Source of the DNA: Brachycybe producta | Lineage: Eukaryota; Arthropoda; Diplopoda; Playtdesmida; Andrognathidae | Assembly (NCBI GenBank): GCA_036925085.1 | Contig: JAUPFP010000001.1 | Span: 13,994,354 to 14,058,353 of the forward strand | Reading direction: 5' to 3' | DNA length: 64,000 nt | Notes under the pieces: model-generated | Databases searched by the model: none | Told to the model about the DNA's origin: nothing | The model's input: the letters and a program-made list of their open reading frames with translations, nothing else | Part shown: positions 41,466-53,440 of the stretch, piece after piece | Position numbering within the stretch: position 1 is the stretch's first letter | How the letters are laid out: every line of letters starts with the position of its first letter | Made by a program: the position numbers and the translations under genes

Positions 41466-42102
41466 GCCATTTTATTAAAATCGCGTCAACAAAAATTGCC
41501 AAACGTGGCAATTTTTGACTATTTTTCTAAATAAACAAAAATATCCTTATATTCTTAACTAAAGATCTTTCTATATCAATTTGTAATTTGTGGCCTGTCA
41601 GTATGCACAACAATCAGAAGTGCTACCCCTTTAATGGCACATTAAATATCATGTTTTTTGTTTTCTTGTTCACCGGTTACGTATCGTTAACGTAATTTGG
41701 TTAACGTCCAACTATTTTGTCAACATTTTTTACCATACGTTCTATTGAATTTTTCAAATTTTTATATTTGCAAATTTTCTGTTAAGAATATTTTCTCAAT
41801 GGCACCTAAAGAAGGTAAATGTCAAAATCATATTTATGATAACATTATTTTCTCTGCCATCTGTATGTCCTTCCTGGTCACTCATTTCTTATGATACTCT
41901 TGGAGCTTCCATAAAACAAACATATTTCCCTGGTCACTTGGTTACTTTATCAACACTCTTGGATAAACATTGTTTTTAGTTTCTTCTTGGTCACTCATTT
42001 CTGATGATACTCTTGAAGTCTACATCATAGTGATAATTCTTATTTTGTTGTGTTATGTAATTCAAGTTTAAATTTTAAATGATTTAAAAATTAACTGCTG
42101 CG

Positions 42103-45100
42103 ATGGATCTGCTCAAGGATCCGATGATTGTGCGGGCTTCTGCCAGTTCTTCGGCATCTACTTTTGAAGTTTCTTCGAAACGTGTGGTAAGAATTACTTT
42201 TCCTTTTTTAACTTATTCATTTTGTTCTACATATATATATTATATCTTATCTTTTCTTGGTTTATTGTTCAGAAGAACAAGAAGCACAAGGAACGAAAAG
42301 TGACGGACTTTTTCTGCAAAGAGGCTGAACTGACTAGATCAGCCAGACGCAGGAAAAGATCAGAAAAGAGACGATCAGCTGAAAAAAGAAAAACTCACCA
42401 AAGGTTAAGCGTGTATTTATGGAAAAATCTTTGAGTTTATCTATTTCACAACAAAGAACCAACCAATGACAAACCAAAAACAGACACTCACAATGACAAC
42501 TTACCACATGACACTGATTATCAACACCCAAATGACACTGAGACATACAACGCCAACACCAACTACAACACTAACACTGACAACGAAACTGATGAGGATG
42601 ATGTTGATGATTATGACGATGACTTCATTGACAAGGACTACTTACCAGAAAATGAACAAGACAACAACAACAATGATGATGATGACAATGACGAAGAACT
42701 TGACAATGACAATGGACTTCACAATGAATTTGACAATAAACTTGACAATGACAACGATGATGATGACAATGACGACGAATTTGACACGAACAACATACCA
42801 GCTGAACTAGACATTAACCATGACCCACCGAAAACCACTGAAAAAAACCAACCAGACATACCAAAAAAAAAAAAAACGCTTAAACATTTTCTGTAACATT
42901 TGCATACCCCCAAAAGCAACACATGGATGACTTTCTCAACACCTACACAAACTGACAGACAAAAAGGAACGTATGCAAAAAAACAACGCAATCAGGGACG
43001 CCTTTTTAGAAAGTTTGAAAGCTACTAATACTACTACTACTAGTACCTCGAACCCTAGCACATCTAAAAAGATTCTAGAAACCACTACAATAAAGAAATT
43101 CCTCGGTGACCTCTACGTCAAAGAAACATACAGAAGAAGAGGTACTTATTTTTTTACCTTTGACATGTATTTAGTCATCACTAAACTTTTTCATCTATTC
43201 CCTTAAGTTGAAAACCTACTGGACCATCTAGGATTCTAGATCATTGGACAAAAACAACAAGTTGAAAGAAACGAGGATGTTCCTGTAGACAGCGACAGCG
43301 AAAATGACCGAATCTACAATAAAGACTCAGCTAAAGGGAGACTGCAACAACAGGGGCTTTACGTCAAGTTCGATGACGACTTTTTTGTACAGTTTGATGA
43401 GTATTTGAGATCTGACAAAGGCATCCAGGACCACCGTAAGTTTCTAATCTTCAAAACTTAAGTATGTAGTACATTGACATTAACCATTTATTCTTGTTAT
43501 TTTTTGATAGGACACCAGACAACCAAGGTCCATCATGTATCCCGATTATTGAAATATATAAACAACCAGAAAGATATTCCACTAAAGACACCTTCAACAA
43601 GCCTCCTCACAGACATCGAGAGAATTCGTTCCTATGCGAAGGCCATGGGAGAATTTGTTACACCAGATGCAATGCAGACCTTTTTTACTTCCATCATTAC
43701 GTACTGTGACTTCCTTTCTGTGGGAACCAACTTGAGGACTGAAGGTAACACAGTGAAAATATTCATTTTATAATTTATAATTCATTTAAATGTTTTTATT
43801 TAGATCGTCAACTGTTTGACGACATTCAACACGTCAAGACGGCCATCAAAACAATGAGGAAACGGGCCCAAAAAGATGGGAACAAACAGTGCAGGAAAAG
43901 AAAGTTCCAGGTTGCTGTTTTGGAGGAGAATGTCCCAAACCCAGTGACTGCCACAAAACTACTGACAGACGAAAAGAGACAACAGGAGTTTAGGGAGGCT
44001 ATGGAATACTTTAAGGCGGGACAAAAAATGCATGTAAATAAATACATGCTAATCACCAGGTTTGATGAATTTAAATTAATAAAACTTACTTTAAAATGAT
44101 TAATTGTATTAATAATGGTTACTTTCTAGGATGCTCATTGCAAGGATTTGTTTGATGGCACAAAGGCCAGGTGTAACAGACAATTTGAAGGTTGTCGAGT
44201 TTGCGTGCAGCAAACGAGACAACACAACTCAGACGTGGGGTGTTCAAGTGGAGGAGCATAAGACGTCGGGGACATGCTCTGCAGGATTTTCCTTAAATGA
44301 TGAAGAATTTAAAGACATGCAAGATTACCTTTCTTATGTTAGGTCAAAGGTAGATCTAGATGGAAAAAATGAGTATTTTTTTATCAATACGAGAGGGAAT
44401 AAGTCTCCTGGATCCCAACAAGTTCATCGGTAAGTTTTACAACTTATACATTTTTATCAACATATATGGAATGTTTCTGTGCTTTTGTAGGATCACTTCA
44501 CAATTCAAATGCCCTGCAAATGCAACCCTAGCCCGCCATGCTCTACAAACAAAGGCTCAGGACTTGCCCCTGACTTTGCGGGAAGAAGTCAGTAAGGGCA
44601 TATCTCACCAAGAGTCCATGGCGGTCAGAAGGTACCGCACATTAACAACGAGCACTGTATGCAGGCGTGGGAAATTGATATCTTCTTTAATGGGTAAGTC
44701 TTAAAATTATAAAAAAATTGAATCGTAGTTTAATTTGTAATTTTATATCATAACAGGAGTAGATGAAAAAACCCACCTGCATGCAGTGAAAAACAGGATG
44801 ATGATGACGATACCGACTTCGAGCCTGACCCAAAAAAAAGAAAATGTGTAGGTAGTAATAAAAAAATTTCATTTGCAGAACCGACGAAACCAGTGGAGTT
44901 GTTACCTCTGGAGGAGGTTTTAAAACCTCACCGGTTTTTAGAGGTAACTTCACAATAAATTGTGCAAGTAATAATTGCTTCATAAAGATTTATTTTACAG
45001 GTCTTACCTTGTGAGCCTGATGGCTCATTTCCATATGATGCAGCCCAATTAATGGAAGTGAAGTTTGGCCATCAAATGGACACTGCACTTATTCGGTGTG

Positions 45101-45866
45101 TTCGAAATAAGTGGTATTACCAGCAGGATATTCAACGGGCCATGCTGCTGAACTCTACCATGTAATTTAATAGTATTTTTTGTACTTTTTTTGAAATAGC
45201 GTTTCTAACTATATTTGATTCTCAGTTTTCGAAGACGTACTATTAATCCAACCATGGAAGAAATAAAAAAAGAAATTTCGAAGAGAGCATGGCCGAGTGG
45301 TGACAACATTGTCAAGCGTTGCTTATGCTTGTGGGCCCCTTCAGATGACGAAAGATCCAGTGATGATGTTGAAGCAAAGGTACAAAGAAACACATGGCCT
45401 GGTTTAGTCATTGGAAATTCACATGGCCGTGGAGTTTTTTCTACATAGTTGTTCAAAAAAGGTACACTCTGTTCATAATATAATAATAATATTTGTTCAT
45501 TTTTATTTGTTTTTGCTTAGGAGACATAGTCACAACATATAATGGTGAAATAAAAGAAAGAAATGATGGAGAGAGCGTCAACTCAACAAAGGAAATGAGA
45601 TGTGCTACGTCCACTTTTTCAGACATGGAGAAAAGCATTTAGCCATAGACGCCACCATTGATGACGGCTCATTTGGAAGAGTCATCAACCACTCCAAGTG
45701 GAACTTCAATTTAATTGGAAAGGTAATGACGTTTGGTGGTAGGCCAAAAATTGTGTTTTTTGCTTACAAAGATATACAACCTGGAACCGAACTCACTTAT
45801 GATTACTTGTCCGGTTCCAAACCAACTGATCAAGAGTTAATCGACTTTCCCTGGCTTAATTCATGA
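42103..45866 (+). pseudogene. Tyrosine-recombinase-like and KMT5A-like SET fusion gene, broken
   Basis: About 12 exons with GT-AG introns (e.g. 42,103-42,186; 42,273-42,403; 43,208-43,435; 43,511-43,744; 43,804-44,059; 44,130-44,429; 44,491-44,693; 44,757-44,943; 45,001-45,161; 45,226-45,460; 45,521-45,866). N-terminus: basic region with VTDFF, like the PCNA-binding degron of KMT5A, then an Asp/Asn-rich stretch. Middle: recombinase-like helices with AQRPGV (possible catalytic Arg), EHKT, a RHAL region and RRYR (possible Tyr). C-terminus: SET domain with GRGVF, GDIVTTYNGEI, GRVINHSK and ELTYDYLS, ending PWL as KMT5A does. KMT5A monomethylates histone H4 K20. Breaks: stops near 43,233 and 45,447, frameshift near 45,570. 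Confidence 0.75.
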
Positions 45867-46084
45867 TTTTTATGTATTTCTTTTTAGATACTGTTTATTT
45901 AATAATTATTTTCAGGTATCATCTAATGATTTAAATTTATTTATAAGTATTTTGTTAATATTTATTATTTATTTATAGGTATTTTGTTAATATTTATTAT
46001 TTATTTATTATTTAATTAGTTTTTTTTTACAGATTATATTTTATACATATAGTAGTCTATATAGTAATTTCAATTACTACTCAA

Positions 46085-46186
46085 GCCAGGCTGACCGGTG
46101 GGGGAGAAGGCCTTGTTTTAAAGGTCTTCTGGGGACTATCCTCTTAATGGATAGTGCTGGGGTGGTCCAGGCCGGTCACCCACATT
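46085..46186 (+). other. Possible structured RNA or multi-branch fold
   Basis: TGACCGG (46,092-46,098) pairs with CCGGTCA (46,172-46,178), enclosing two hairpins: AGAAGGCC/GGTCTTCT (46,105-46,130) and ACTATCC/GGATAGT (46,135-46,155). It is GC-rich in AT-rich surroundings, downstream of the SET gene and just before the CACTA. It could be a 3' element of the host mobile element or a SINE fragment; no known RNA family is recognised. Confidence 0.35.
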
Positions 46187-46196
46187 ATTACTTCTT

Positions 46197-46440
46197 CCTA
46201 GCTAGAAATTTTCTGCAGTATTTTAACAGGATTCTGCAAAAATTCTACAGCTTATTCAGAAATCTGTAAATTTTCTGTAGGAAATTCATAGATAAAAACT
46301 GAAGTTTTTAATAACTGCAAAAAAACTACAAAACATTGCTTAATTTTTACAAACATTTTTTTGTATCAAAGTTATTTCACATTAGAAAAACTGCAGAATT
46401 TTAAAAGTTAAAAACTGCAGTTATGGAATTGCATAAAATC
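46197..46440. repeat. Left inverted end and subterminal repeats of the CACTA
   Basis: After CCTAGCTAGAAAT come TTTTCTGCAG, ATTCTGCAAAAATTC, TTTTCTGTAG and AACTGCAG. The right counterpart (about 52,330-52,572) has TTTTTCTGTAG three times, AAAACTGC and CCTGCAGAAAAAC. Such motifs are probably transposase binding sites. Confidence 0.75.
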
Positions 46441-46605
46441 CTCAGATTTACTACAGTTATTTAACATACAATTTAATTAATTAACCATTAGTTTATCGAT
46501 ATCTAAATTAATCACGCTCATATGTATTGGAAAGAGGACAAAAATAAACTTGATCATTGACAGCAATTTTGATGTACTTTTTTTCAATGCTACATGGAAA
46601 AAATG

Positions 46606-49333
46606 CTATAATAATATTTCATCATCTTGATTTTTAATTTTTTTTGTTTTGAATTGATGACCAAGAATAATAACATCCTCATTAATAATCACTATTTTGC
46701 TTACTTCATAACATTTCTTGGAAATGCAAACATAACAGTCGTGTTTTTTAAATGAAACACAGTAGTCAATGCATGTCACAAGGGTATGATTATAGACCAT
46801 GCGACTGAAAAATGTAGCCTGTGCAGGTATTACAAGATCTGGGCATAATTTAGAGATAGCACTTTTTTTTAAATTTGTCAAAGATTTTGATTTTCCAACT
46901 GCAAATACTGCAGCTCCATTTGGTAAAGTGATTATGTGTTTCGTAGGTGTGAAACTACAACACAACTTTTGAAGAAAACAATCAACAGACTCATTTTCAA
47001 TGATGGATTTGACATTGAAGGTTTTTTGTAATGCAAAGCTCATGTATGCTGTAACAATTTGCTCATGAACACCTTTAGTTCCATGGTGCAGTTGTTTCAA
47101 TCTTCCAAGACTTCCTTCAAACATAAAGCATGAATGTGCCCACAAAGGTCCCCAATTAGAAACTGAGAGGAAGGTGCAATAGTAAATGGCAATTGTATGT
47201 CTGTTCTTCTATTCCATAATTAATTTTTATCATATAAACAAATTTTCCAAAACACTTTTTTGCTACATCTATGTTTTTTTGAGTAACCACATTTTGTAAC
47301 AAAATAGTTATGCCATGTACAAACAAAAGCCAGTGTTGATAATAAGGAACTGGCAATAAATTCATAAGTATTAGAGGAGAAATAAGCAAAAATGTATGCC
47401 ATTCAGTTGCCTTCCAGTAGGCTCTTTCATCAATACACCTTGGGGTTCTAACTACTTCATTGGTTACTCTTACAGCTTTCAGCCTTTGATTAATCTCATT
47501 TTTTTTAAGACCAAGATAATAACCCATTTTAGGTTTATCAAACCAAAGATTAGTCAAACGCCTACAAACACCCAATAAAGCACAGTGCATGTAATCAGGA
47601 ATAAAACTGTTGACAATGTTAAAGGATGGCAACTTCATTAATGTGGATGGGCCTTTAACACCTTGCACTGGTTTTTGTAACTGAATGGCATCAATTGCAT
47701 TTTCTAATGTTGTTTGAGAATCTCTTTGAGGAGGTAAAGGTAAAGTGGTAGGATAGACTCTTGAAAAACCTTTCCCACATGGTATTCTTTCACCTTTATG
47801 CAGGCACATAGAACACCCAAATTCACCATTGAATTGAGTAAAATTTTGAATTATGGCACGGGCAGGAGCATCTGCAGTAAAAATTAAATTTATCACTTTT
47901 AAGAACACTTTGATCCCTGACATATTAATGAAAAAGCCTTCATGCTCCAATTTTTTGCATTCGTCAACAAAAGGTACCAGAAAACATTCATTCATTACAG
48001 GATTTTCAGGACCAAACCACAAGCCTGTTACCATAATATTATGAGACCTTTCATAAAGTGGAAGTTCAACAATTCCACATTGTATTGGCCAGATTTTGTA
48101 ACCAGAACTTTTGTACATGGGGAGTCCATCGGAATTCCACAATAAAGAAATACGAACAGTTAAAGAATTATCATTTTTTTTAAATCTCTGTAGTTGTCTC
48201 CATCAATAATATCTTTATACCCACTTGTGTGACCTTTATTATGACTGTACTGTTGCAGTTGTTCTAACAGATCTCCACTTTCCAGTTTTTGCAGAAGTTG
48301 TTGCTTAAGTGGCATATACATAAAAAATGAACCTTTGTTCATTAATTCGTTTTTGGCAAAAACTTTTTTACATGAAACACATTGCTCTATTTGTGTTATT
48401 CCGATATACTTTTTGCATAAAACACAGTAGTAATGTTGCTGAGAAATAATATTCTTTTTCATTGACTTAATCAAATTTACTGAAGAAGTAATATGTTTTT
48501 GGCAAATCACATGGTGAGGGCAATAACAAATGCAGCAACTGTAAAAATGCTTCTTTGCACTGTTTTGATAAATTGAATTTCAGAAAAAAAGAAAGAATGC
48601 AATACAGAGCAATGCTTTTTGAAATGCTTGAATTTTCATAAATCGGGCGATCAGGAGGTTCAAATGCACCAGTTCCATCACTAGCATCATCATCATGAAC
48701 ATGTTCGCTGGATGTCTAAATTATTTCAATGTAAACAATGTTAGAAATATGTCAATTTACATATGCAATAATGCATATTTACATCAAAATCCGAGGTGTC
48801 TAGGTCATACTGATTATGAACCTCAGTGTCAGCCGGTGTGTCTGATAATAAGCCAAATACAAACTCCTGAGGAGGCAATTGATCTTCGTGATAACATTCA
48901 AAATCCTGCATTGCCATTGACTCCTCAACAGTACTAGTTAAAGTATCTCTAAATTCTCCCTCTTTTTCTTGATACAACTCAGTTATATCAAAATAAACTT
49001 CATTTTTAGGTGATGATCCTAATTCTTCATTATCGAAATGTTCATGGAGAAGGATTGGATTTGATGGCTGATCATAAGCTATGGAATGTATTAAAATATA
49101 ATTACAGTAAAAAAATAATTGTTAAAATTGTTCAACTAATATGCACGGCTCATGCAGTTGTGTATAGTACAAGTACATAAGTATATACAAGTACAGTAAT
49201 ATATACCAATTTGTGTTTCCTGATCAAATCAATGTCGTATTTTACTTCTTTTAGGTACAGGTTGTGAATCTGGTGCAACAAGATACTTTTTATATGGACC
49301 ACGTTGATTCCGAAGTGAAACTTTGTTATCCAT
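46606..49333 (-). pseudogene. CACTA-type transposase, animal EnSpm family
   Basis: Exons run right to left: 49,333-49,207 (start MDNKVSLRNQRGPYKKY), 49,080-48,782 (acidic), then about 48,715-46,606. Landmarks of the family: an N-terminal Cys-rich region (YCVLCKKYIG, CVSCKK), LLWNSDGLPMYKSS, PIQCGIVELP, TADAPARAI, FGCSMCLHKGERI, IPDYMHCALLGVCRRL and WAHSCFMFEG. These resemble the DDE-type transposase with the DUF4218-like C-terminus found in plant and animal CACTA elements. Shifts near 48,170 (A run) and 47,160 and a stop in the first exon break it. It cuts and inserts the element via its ends. Confidence 0.85.
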
Positions 49334-49510
49334 AATTATATTTTTAATCCCAAATTTGTTACAAATACCATACCTAATTTAAATTGTAAATACCAGAGTT
49401 ATTTGGTTTATTTTGCAAATTAAATTACATGTTAAAATGTGTAATTTAATTACATGTTAAAACATTTAATTTAATTTGCTAAATAAACCAATAACTCTGA
49501 TAATAAATAT

Positions 49511-49977
49511 ATGGTTATAAAAATCTAAGTTACATGATTTATTTTAGAATTATAATTTAAATTATATGATTTAATAAAGCATAAAAAATTAAATTCACGA
49601 CGAGGTGAAAAATGACTTCTATTGAATTTAATTGTAAAAAATTTCAAGATTTTTGGCATTAAACTTTTATAATTTATTATTTATAAAAACAATCAACAAA
49701 AGTAAGCATAAAAACTTATAAATATTTTACAATATTTTCATATTATATTAGCATAAAAGTTTAAGTTACATAATTTATTTTAAAATTATAATTTAAATTA
49801 TATGATTTAATAAAGCATAAAAATTTAAATTCATGAAGAGGTGAAAAATCACTTCTATTGAATTTAATTGTAAAAATTGCCAAGATTTTTAGCATTAAAC
49901 TTTTATAATTTATAAAAACAATCAACAAAAGTAAACATAAAAACTTCTAAATATTTTACAATATTTTCATATTACAT
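49511..49977. repeat. Tandem duplication of about 237 bp in the CACTA
   Basis: Two consecutive copies (about 49,511-49,747 and 49,748-49,977) of very AT-rich DNA, recognisable by GGTGAAAAATGACTTCTATT versus GGTGAAAAATCACTTCTATT and AACAATCAACAAAAGTAAGC versus AACAATCAACAAAAGTAAAC. It lies between the two divergent genes, so it may contain their shared promoter. Confidence 0.7.
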
Positions 49978-50379
49978 GTGTAAGTACTTACAAGTCTCTA
50001 TGCAGTTTATTATATATTTGATCTCATTTCAGTTTAATTAAATTGTAAATTAATTCAAATAGTCATGTGGCTAAATATTATAGCTTCTACACAGCCAGTG
50101 ACTTTCTCACATTTTGAAAGGAAGTGGGTGGGGGTGAAGAAAAGCTTAAGACCGTGAGAAAGTTACATTATTTTGCTTTATTATTGTGAATATTGCTTGA
50201 TCATGTCAGTCAGTTGTGATGGCTGCACATCCAATAGAAAACACTAGAAGAAGTAACCAAACTCAACTAAGAGATCTATAACTGTTGTGTTTCTTTTGGA
50301 ATAGTTTTACTGTAACTGTACATTTTGAGTTGAAAAGTTATAAATACAAATTCTAGTAGGGTTTATTGAATGCTTAAAA

Positions 50380-51735
50380 ATGTCTTTGGTAACGGAAAGT
50401 TTAAAAACATATTTTGCAATCGTTTATTTTAAATGAAGAAAATAAGTACAGTGTAGTTGGTTTGAAAGATCTTGATGATGAGTCAATTTTAAAAATCAAT
50501 GAAATTTGTGACTGTCTTCGTGAATGGAAAAAAACTGATGTTGTTGCAGTCAAATGGGATGCAGAGTTTTATCCTGCAATAATAATCCATTTCGGAGGTA
50601 ATTTTCTAATCATGTTTATTAATTATAGCATTATTATCTATTCTATAAATTAATAAATTTCTAGTTAATATTTAAAAAAAATATACTCAATTCAATTAAT
50701 GTTTTTTATATTATATTTGGTAACTTCAACTAATTTGTTCATGAGTTAATTGTATAGTATATTTTATATTCATTTTTTTATTTTGAAATCACATCATAAT
50801 TCAGATGGAGAATAACAATACATTAATTGTTAATCTAATTAAAATTATAGAAAACCAGAAAAAAATGGAAAAAATTATTGAGAGCTTGACTAAAGGAAAA
50901 GTTTTGCAAGAAGATTTGCCAATTGTGCTGCAAAAAACCAAAAATCAAAAAAACAATCAAAACAAGTAAGTAAATTACAACAGAAATAAAATAAAATAAT
51001 TACCATTAATAAATTTTTATTACTTAAAACTGCCTATGTGTTATTATAGGGAAAACATGCAACACAAAAGTGAAAGTTCTACAAGGCTGTCACATGAAAA
51101 AAAAAGCTGCCCAAAAACGAACCCAAAATCAAGATATGACTGCTCTACTTGCAAATATCACAGGGTCAAGCACAAATAAGAACTGCATGAGTTGTTTTGA
51201 TTTTCAATGTACCATAAAACGTCAAAAGGTTGAAATTAACGAAATGCATGAAAAAATTAAATTTTTTGAAAATGAGACAGAAGACCTAAGAAATAAGGTG
51301 GAAAAACAAAAAGCCAAAAAAGAAGCTCTCAAAAAAAAACTTAATACATACAAGGATGGAATGATGAAATCGAGTAATAATAACAGCCAAGTTAATGAGG
51401 CAGAGCAACAAGTAACTATTGGCAGAAATCTTAAAATGCCACAAAGAAAACTTACACTGTGCCATATAACTGACTACAGCAAATATGTGAATGACATGTT
51501 AGTTGTTGTTTTTGGAAGAGAAAAATTAGCAAAAAGTGTGCTTAAAGGGATCAAGTCTTCAAGAAATAAAGAAATTTTGGATCGTAACATAATTGAGGAT
51601 ATTGAATCCCATGTTGTCTTAAAATTTAATGTACCACGACAACTGGTCAGATCTTCGATCAGAAATAAACTGAACAGTGAAAGCAAATTATTGGCACGTG
51701 CACAAATTAATGAATCAGAACAAAGTGTTGACTGA
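50380..51735 (+). CDS. BEN-domain protein encoded in the CACTA
   Basis: Probable exons: 50,380-about 50,600 (MSLVTESLKTYFAIV, shift near 50,432, then YSVVGLKDLDDESIL and AVKWDAEFYPAII), 50,805-50,965 and 51,050-51,735. The last exon has a coiled-coil (KIKFFENETEDLRNKVEKQK) followed by a BEN-like domain of about 90 residues (YVNDMLVVVFGREKLAKSV, KFNVPRQLVRSSIRNKL). BEN domains bind DNA and act in chromatin and transcription; animal BEN proteins often have a short N-terminal module with a KFY/EFYPA-like segment, as here. A role in regulating the element or binding its ends is an inference. Confidence 0.7.
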
Positions 51736-52589
51736 TAAGTGAATACAAATAAAATTGTATAATTGCATTCATATATTAAAATCTCAATTGTAACATTAAA
51801 TGTTTTGCCGATCAGTATATAAACATTTTGAATTTATATAATAAAAGCGCTTAAATTCTTATGCACTCAAAAATAATTTTTTTTTGTTTTCATACTTTTG
51901 TTATAAGCTTGTATCTATGCTATGTAACTTGTTTGTATTAAATAGAAAATAAACTATCAGTTTCATGAAAATGTTTCATTTTTTATACAAATTAAGGGGG
52001 AACTAACTTGTGAAATCTTAGGCTGAAAATCAAAGCAGAAAATGCATTTGTGCCAAAAGGTAAACAAAATTGTATTTTTAATACAACATCGATCCATTCA
52101 TTTTAGGGGAAAAAGGATAAATGTGCCCATCTGTTTTCTGTTATGATTTTCTTCACAGAATTCAATATGCGAATTCCCTCTTATAATCTGTTAATAAAAT
52201 AAATTATAAATTCAAAATTTACCATCTGAAATGTGATATTTGAGTTTGTTTTTCGGAATATTTACAAAATGACCATTGCAGCTTGTGATCAGCTTGTGAT
52301 CACCCAGCTGGTGATCATATTCAGTAGAAAAGCTGCACCCATAACAGTATTTTTTTACAAAAAACTGCAAAATTATTTTCACAGATATTCTATAGAATCT
52401 TTGCAGCTGACTGAACAGTCTGAACTGCAATATATTTGCAGTTTTTCTGTAGAACAGAGGTGACAAAAAACTAGAGAAAAACTACAGGCAACTTCAGTTT
52501 TAATTTGCAGTTTTTCTGTAGAAAAACTGCGTTTAATTCCTGCAGAAAAACCGTAGGACATTTCTAGCTGGGTTGCAATTGAATTTTTT

Positions 52590-52945
52590 AATAAAATGAA
52601 TTTTCCATCATTTCATCAAAATGTGTCGTTTTTTGTTACTTTTTGTTAGTGTTTCGTTTGTTTTTTGGCTCTTTGAATCAAATAGATTTTTGTATGCTGA
52701 ACACACTGGTGTTTTCAGATTGAAAATCCAATCAGTAGTTTTTGAGTTATTGAATTTTTTGCAAAAACGGCGTTTTTTATATTTGTTGTTTCATTATTGA
52801 CGCAATGTGCCGTTTTTTGTTAATTTGAGTTAGCTTTTTTAAGTTAATTGTCTTCACCCTAATAAATCTGATAGATTTTGTATGCTGAACACACTGGTGT
52901 TTTCAGTTTCTAATTTGGATAATTAGTTTTTGAGTTATTGTCAAA
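52590..52945. repeat. Two direct near-repeats of about 170 bp right of the CACTA
   Basis: The block TGTATGCTGAACACACTGGT, followed by GTTTTCAG and TTTTTGAGTTATTG, occurs at about 52,692 and 52,878, each preceded by a CCGTTTTTTGTTA/TCGTTTTTTGTTA motif. The phrase TAGTTTTTGAG also occurs on the left side (40,608), supporting that both flanks of the CACTA belong to one element. Confidence 0.65.
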
Positions 52946-53254
52946 AAACAAAATAGGCCTTTTTTTGTGTTTTTTATTATTAAATCAACAACCAACACCT
53001 TGCATCCCTTATGCCCGCCAAACTCCAGATTTGCGGTCAGTAGAACTTAGAAAAATTTCATTATAATTTTTGAAAATATTTTCAAAGTCCAACAGCCGAT
53101 GTTTTGCGTCACCTATGGCCGTCAAAATATCAGATTTTCCATCACTTTCATTTTTTTGAAAATAACTAATTTTTACTATTAAAAACTGTTTATTATTATT
53201 GAAAATAATCAAAAATAACATCAAAGTAATGTTTAAACATTATTGGAACATGTG

Positions 53255-53440
53255 CCACATTATAATACAATGTGCCACTAGTGGCATTTTTCTTGTGCCA
53301 CCAGTGGCACCTATTTCATGGAATAGTACATTGAAGTGCCACTGGTGGCACCGATTTTCACCCATAGTGCCACAGGTGGCACCGATGACCAAAATTCCAT
53401 CCAGCCGTTGACCTGAAAAGTGCCACTGGTGGCACTTGGA
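53255..53440. repeat. Right-end palindromes of the candidate element
   Basis: Five palindromes GTGCCAC-NN-GTGGCAC with different centres (TA, CA, TG, AG, TG) at about 53,273, 53,296, 53,336, 53,367 and 53,421. They match P1 of the left array. The last one ends about 20 bp before gypsy ORF3 sequence resumes. Confidence 0.85.

Larger units (their letters stand above)
46197..52572. mobile_element. CACTA/EnSpm-like DNA transposon
   Basis: 6.4 kb bounded by inverted ends: CCTAGCTAGAAAT at 46,197 and, reversed, CCCAGCTAGAAAT ending at 52,572, with a possible 2-bp TSD TT. Subterminal regions on both sides are rich in TTCTGCAG/TTTCTGTAG motifs in both orientations, as is common for this superfamily. 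It encodes a transposase on the minus strand and a BEN-domain protein on the plus strand, divergently arranged about 1 kb apart. The transposase has frame breaks, so it is probably inactive. Confidence 0.8.

Noticed and set aside
42466-42810. Threonine/methionine-rich frame of 114 codons
   Set aside because: It is a shadow of the Asp/Asn-rich exon in another frame; the acidic frame fits the surrounding basic and acidic gene better.
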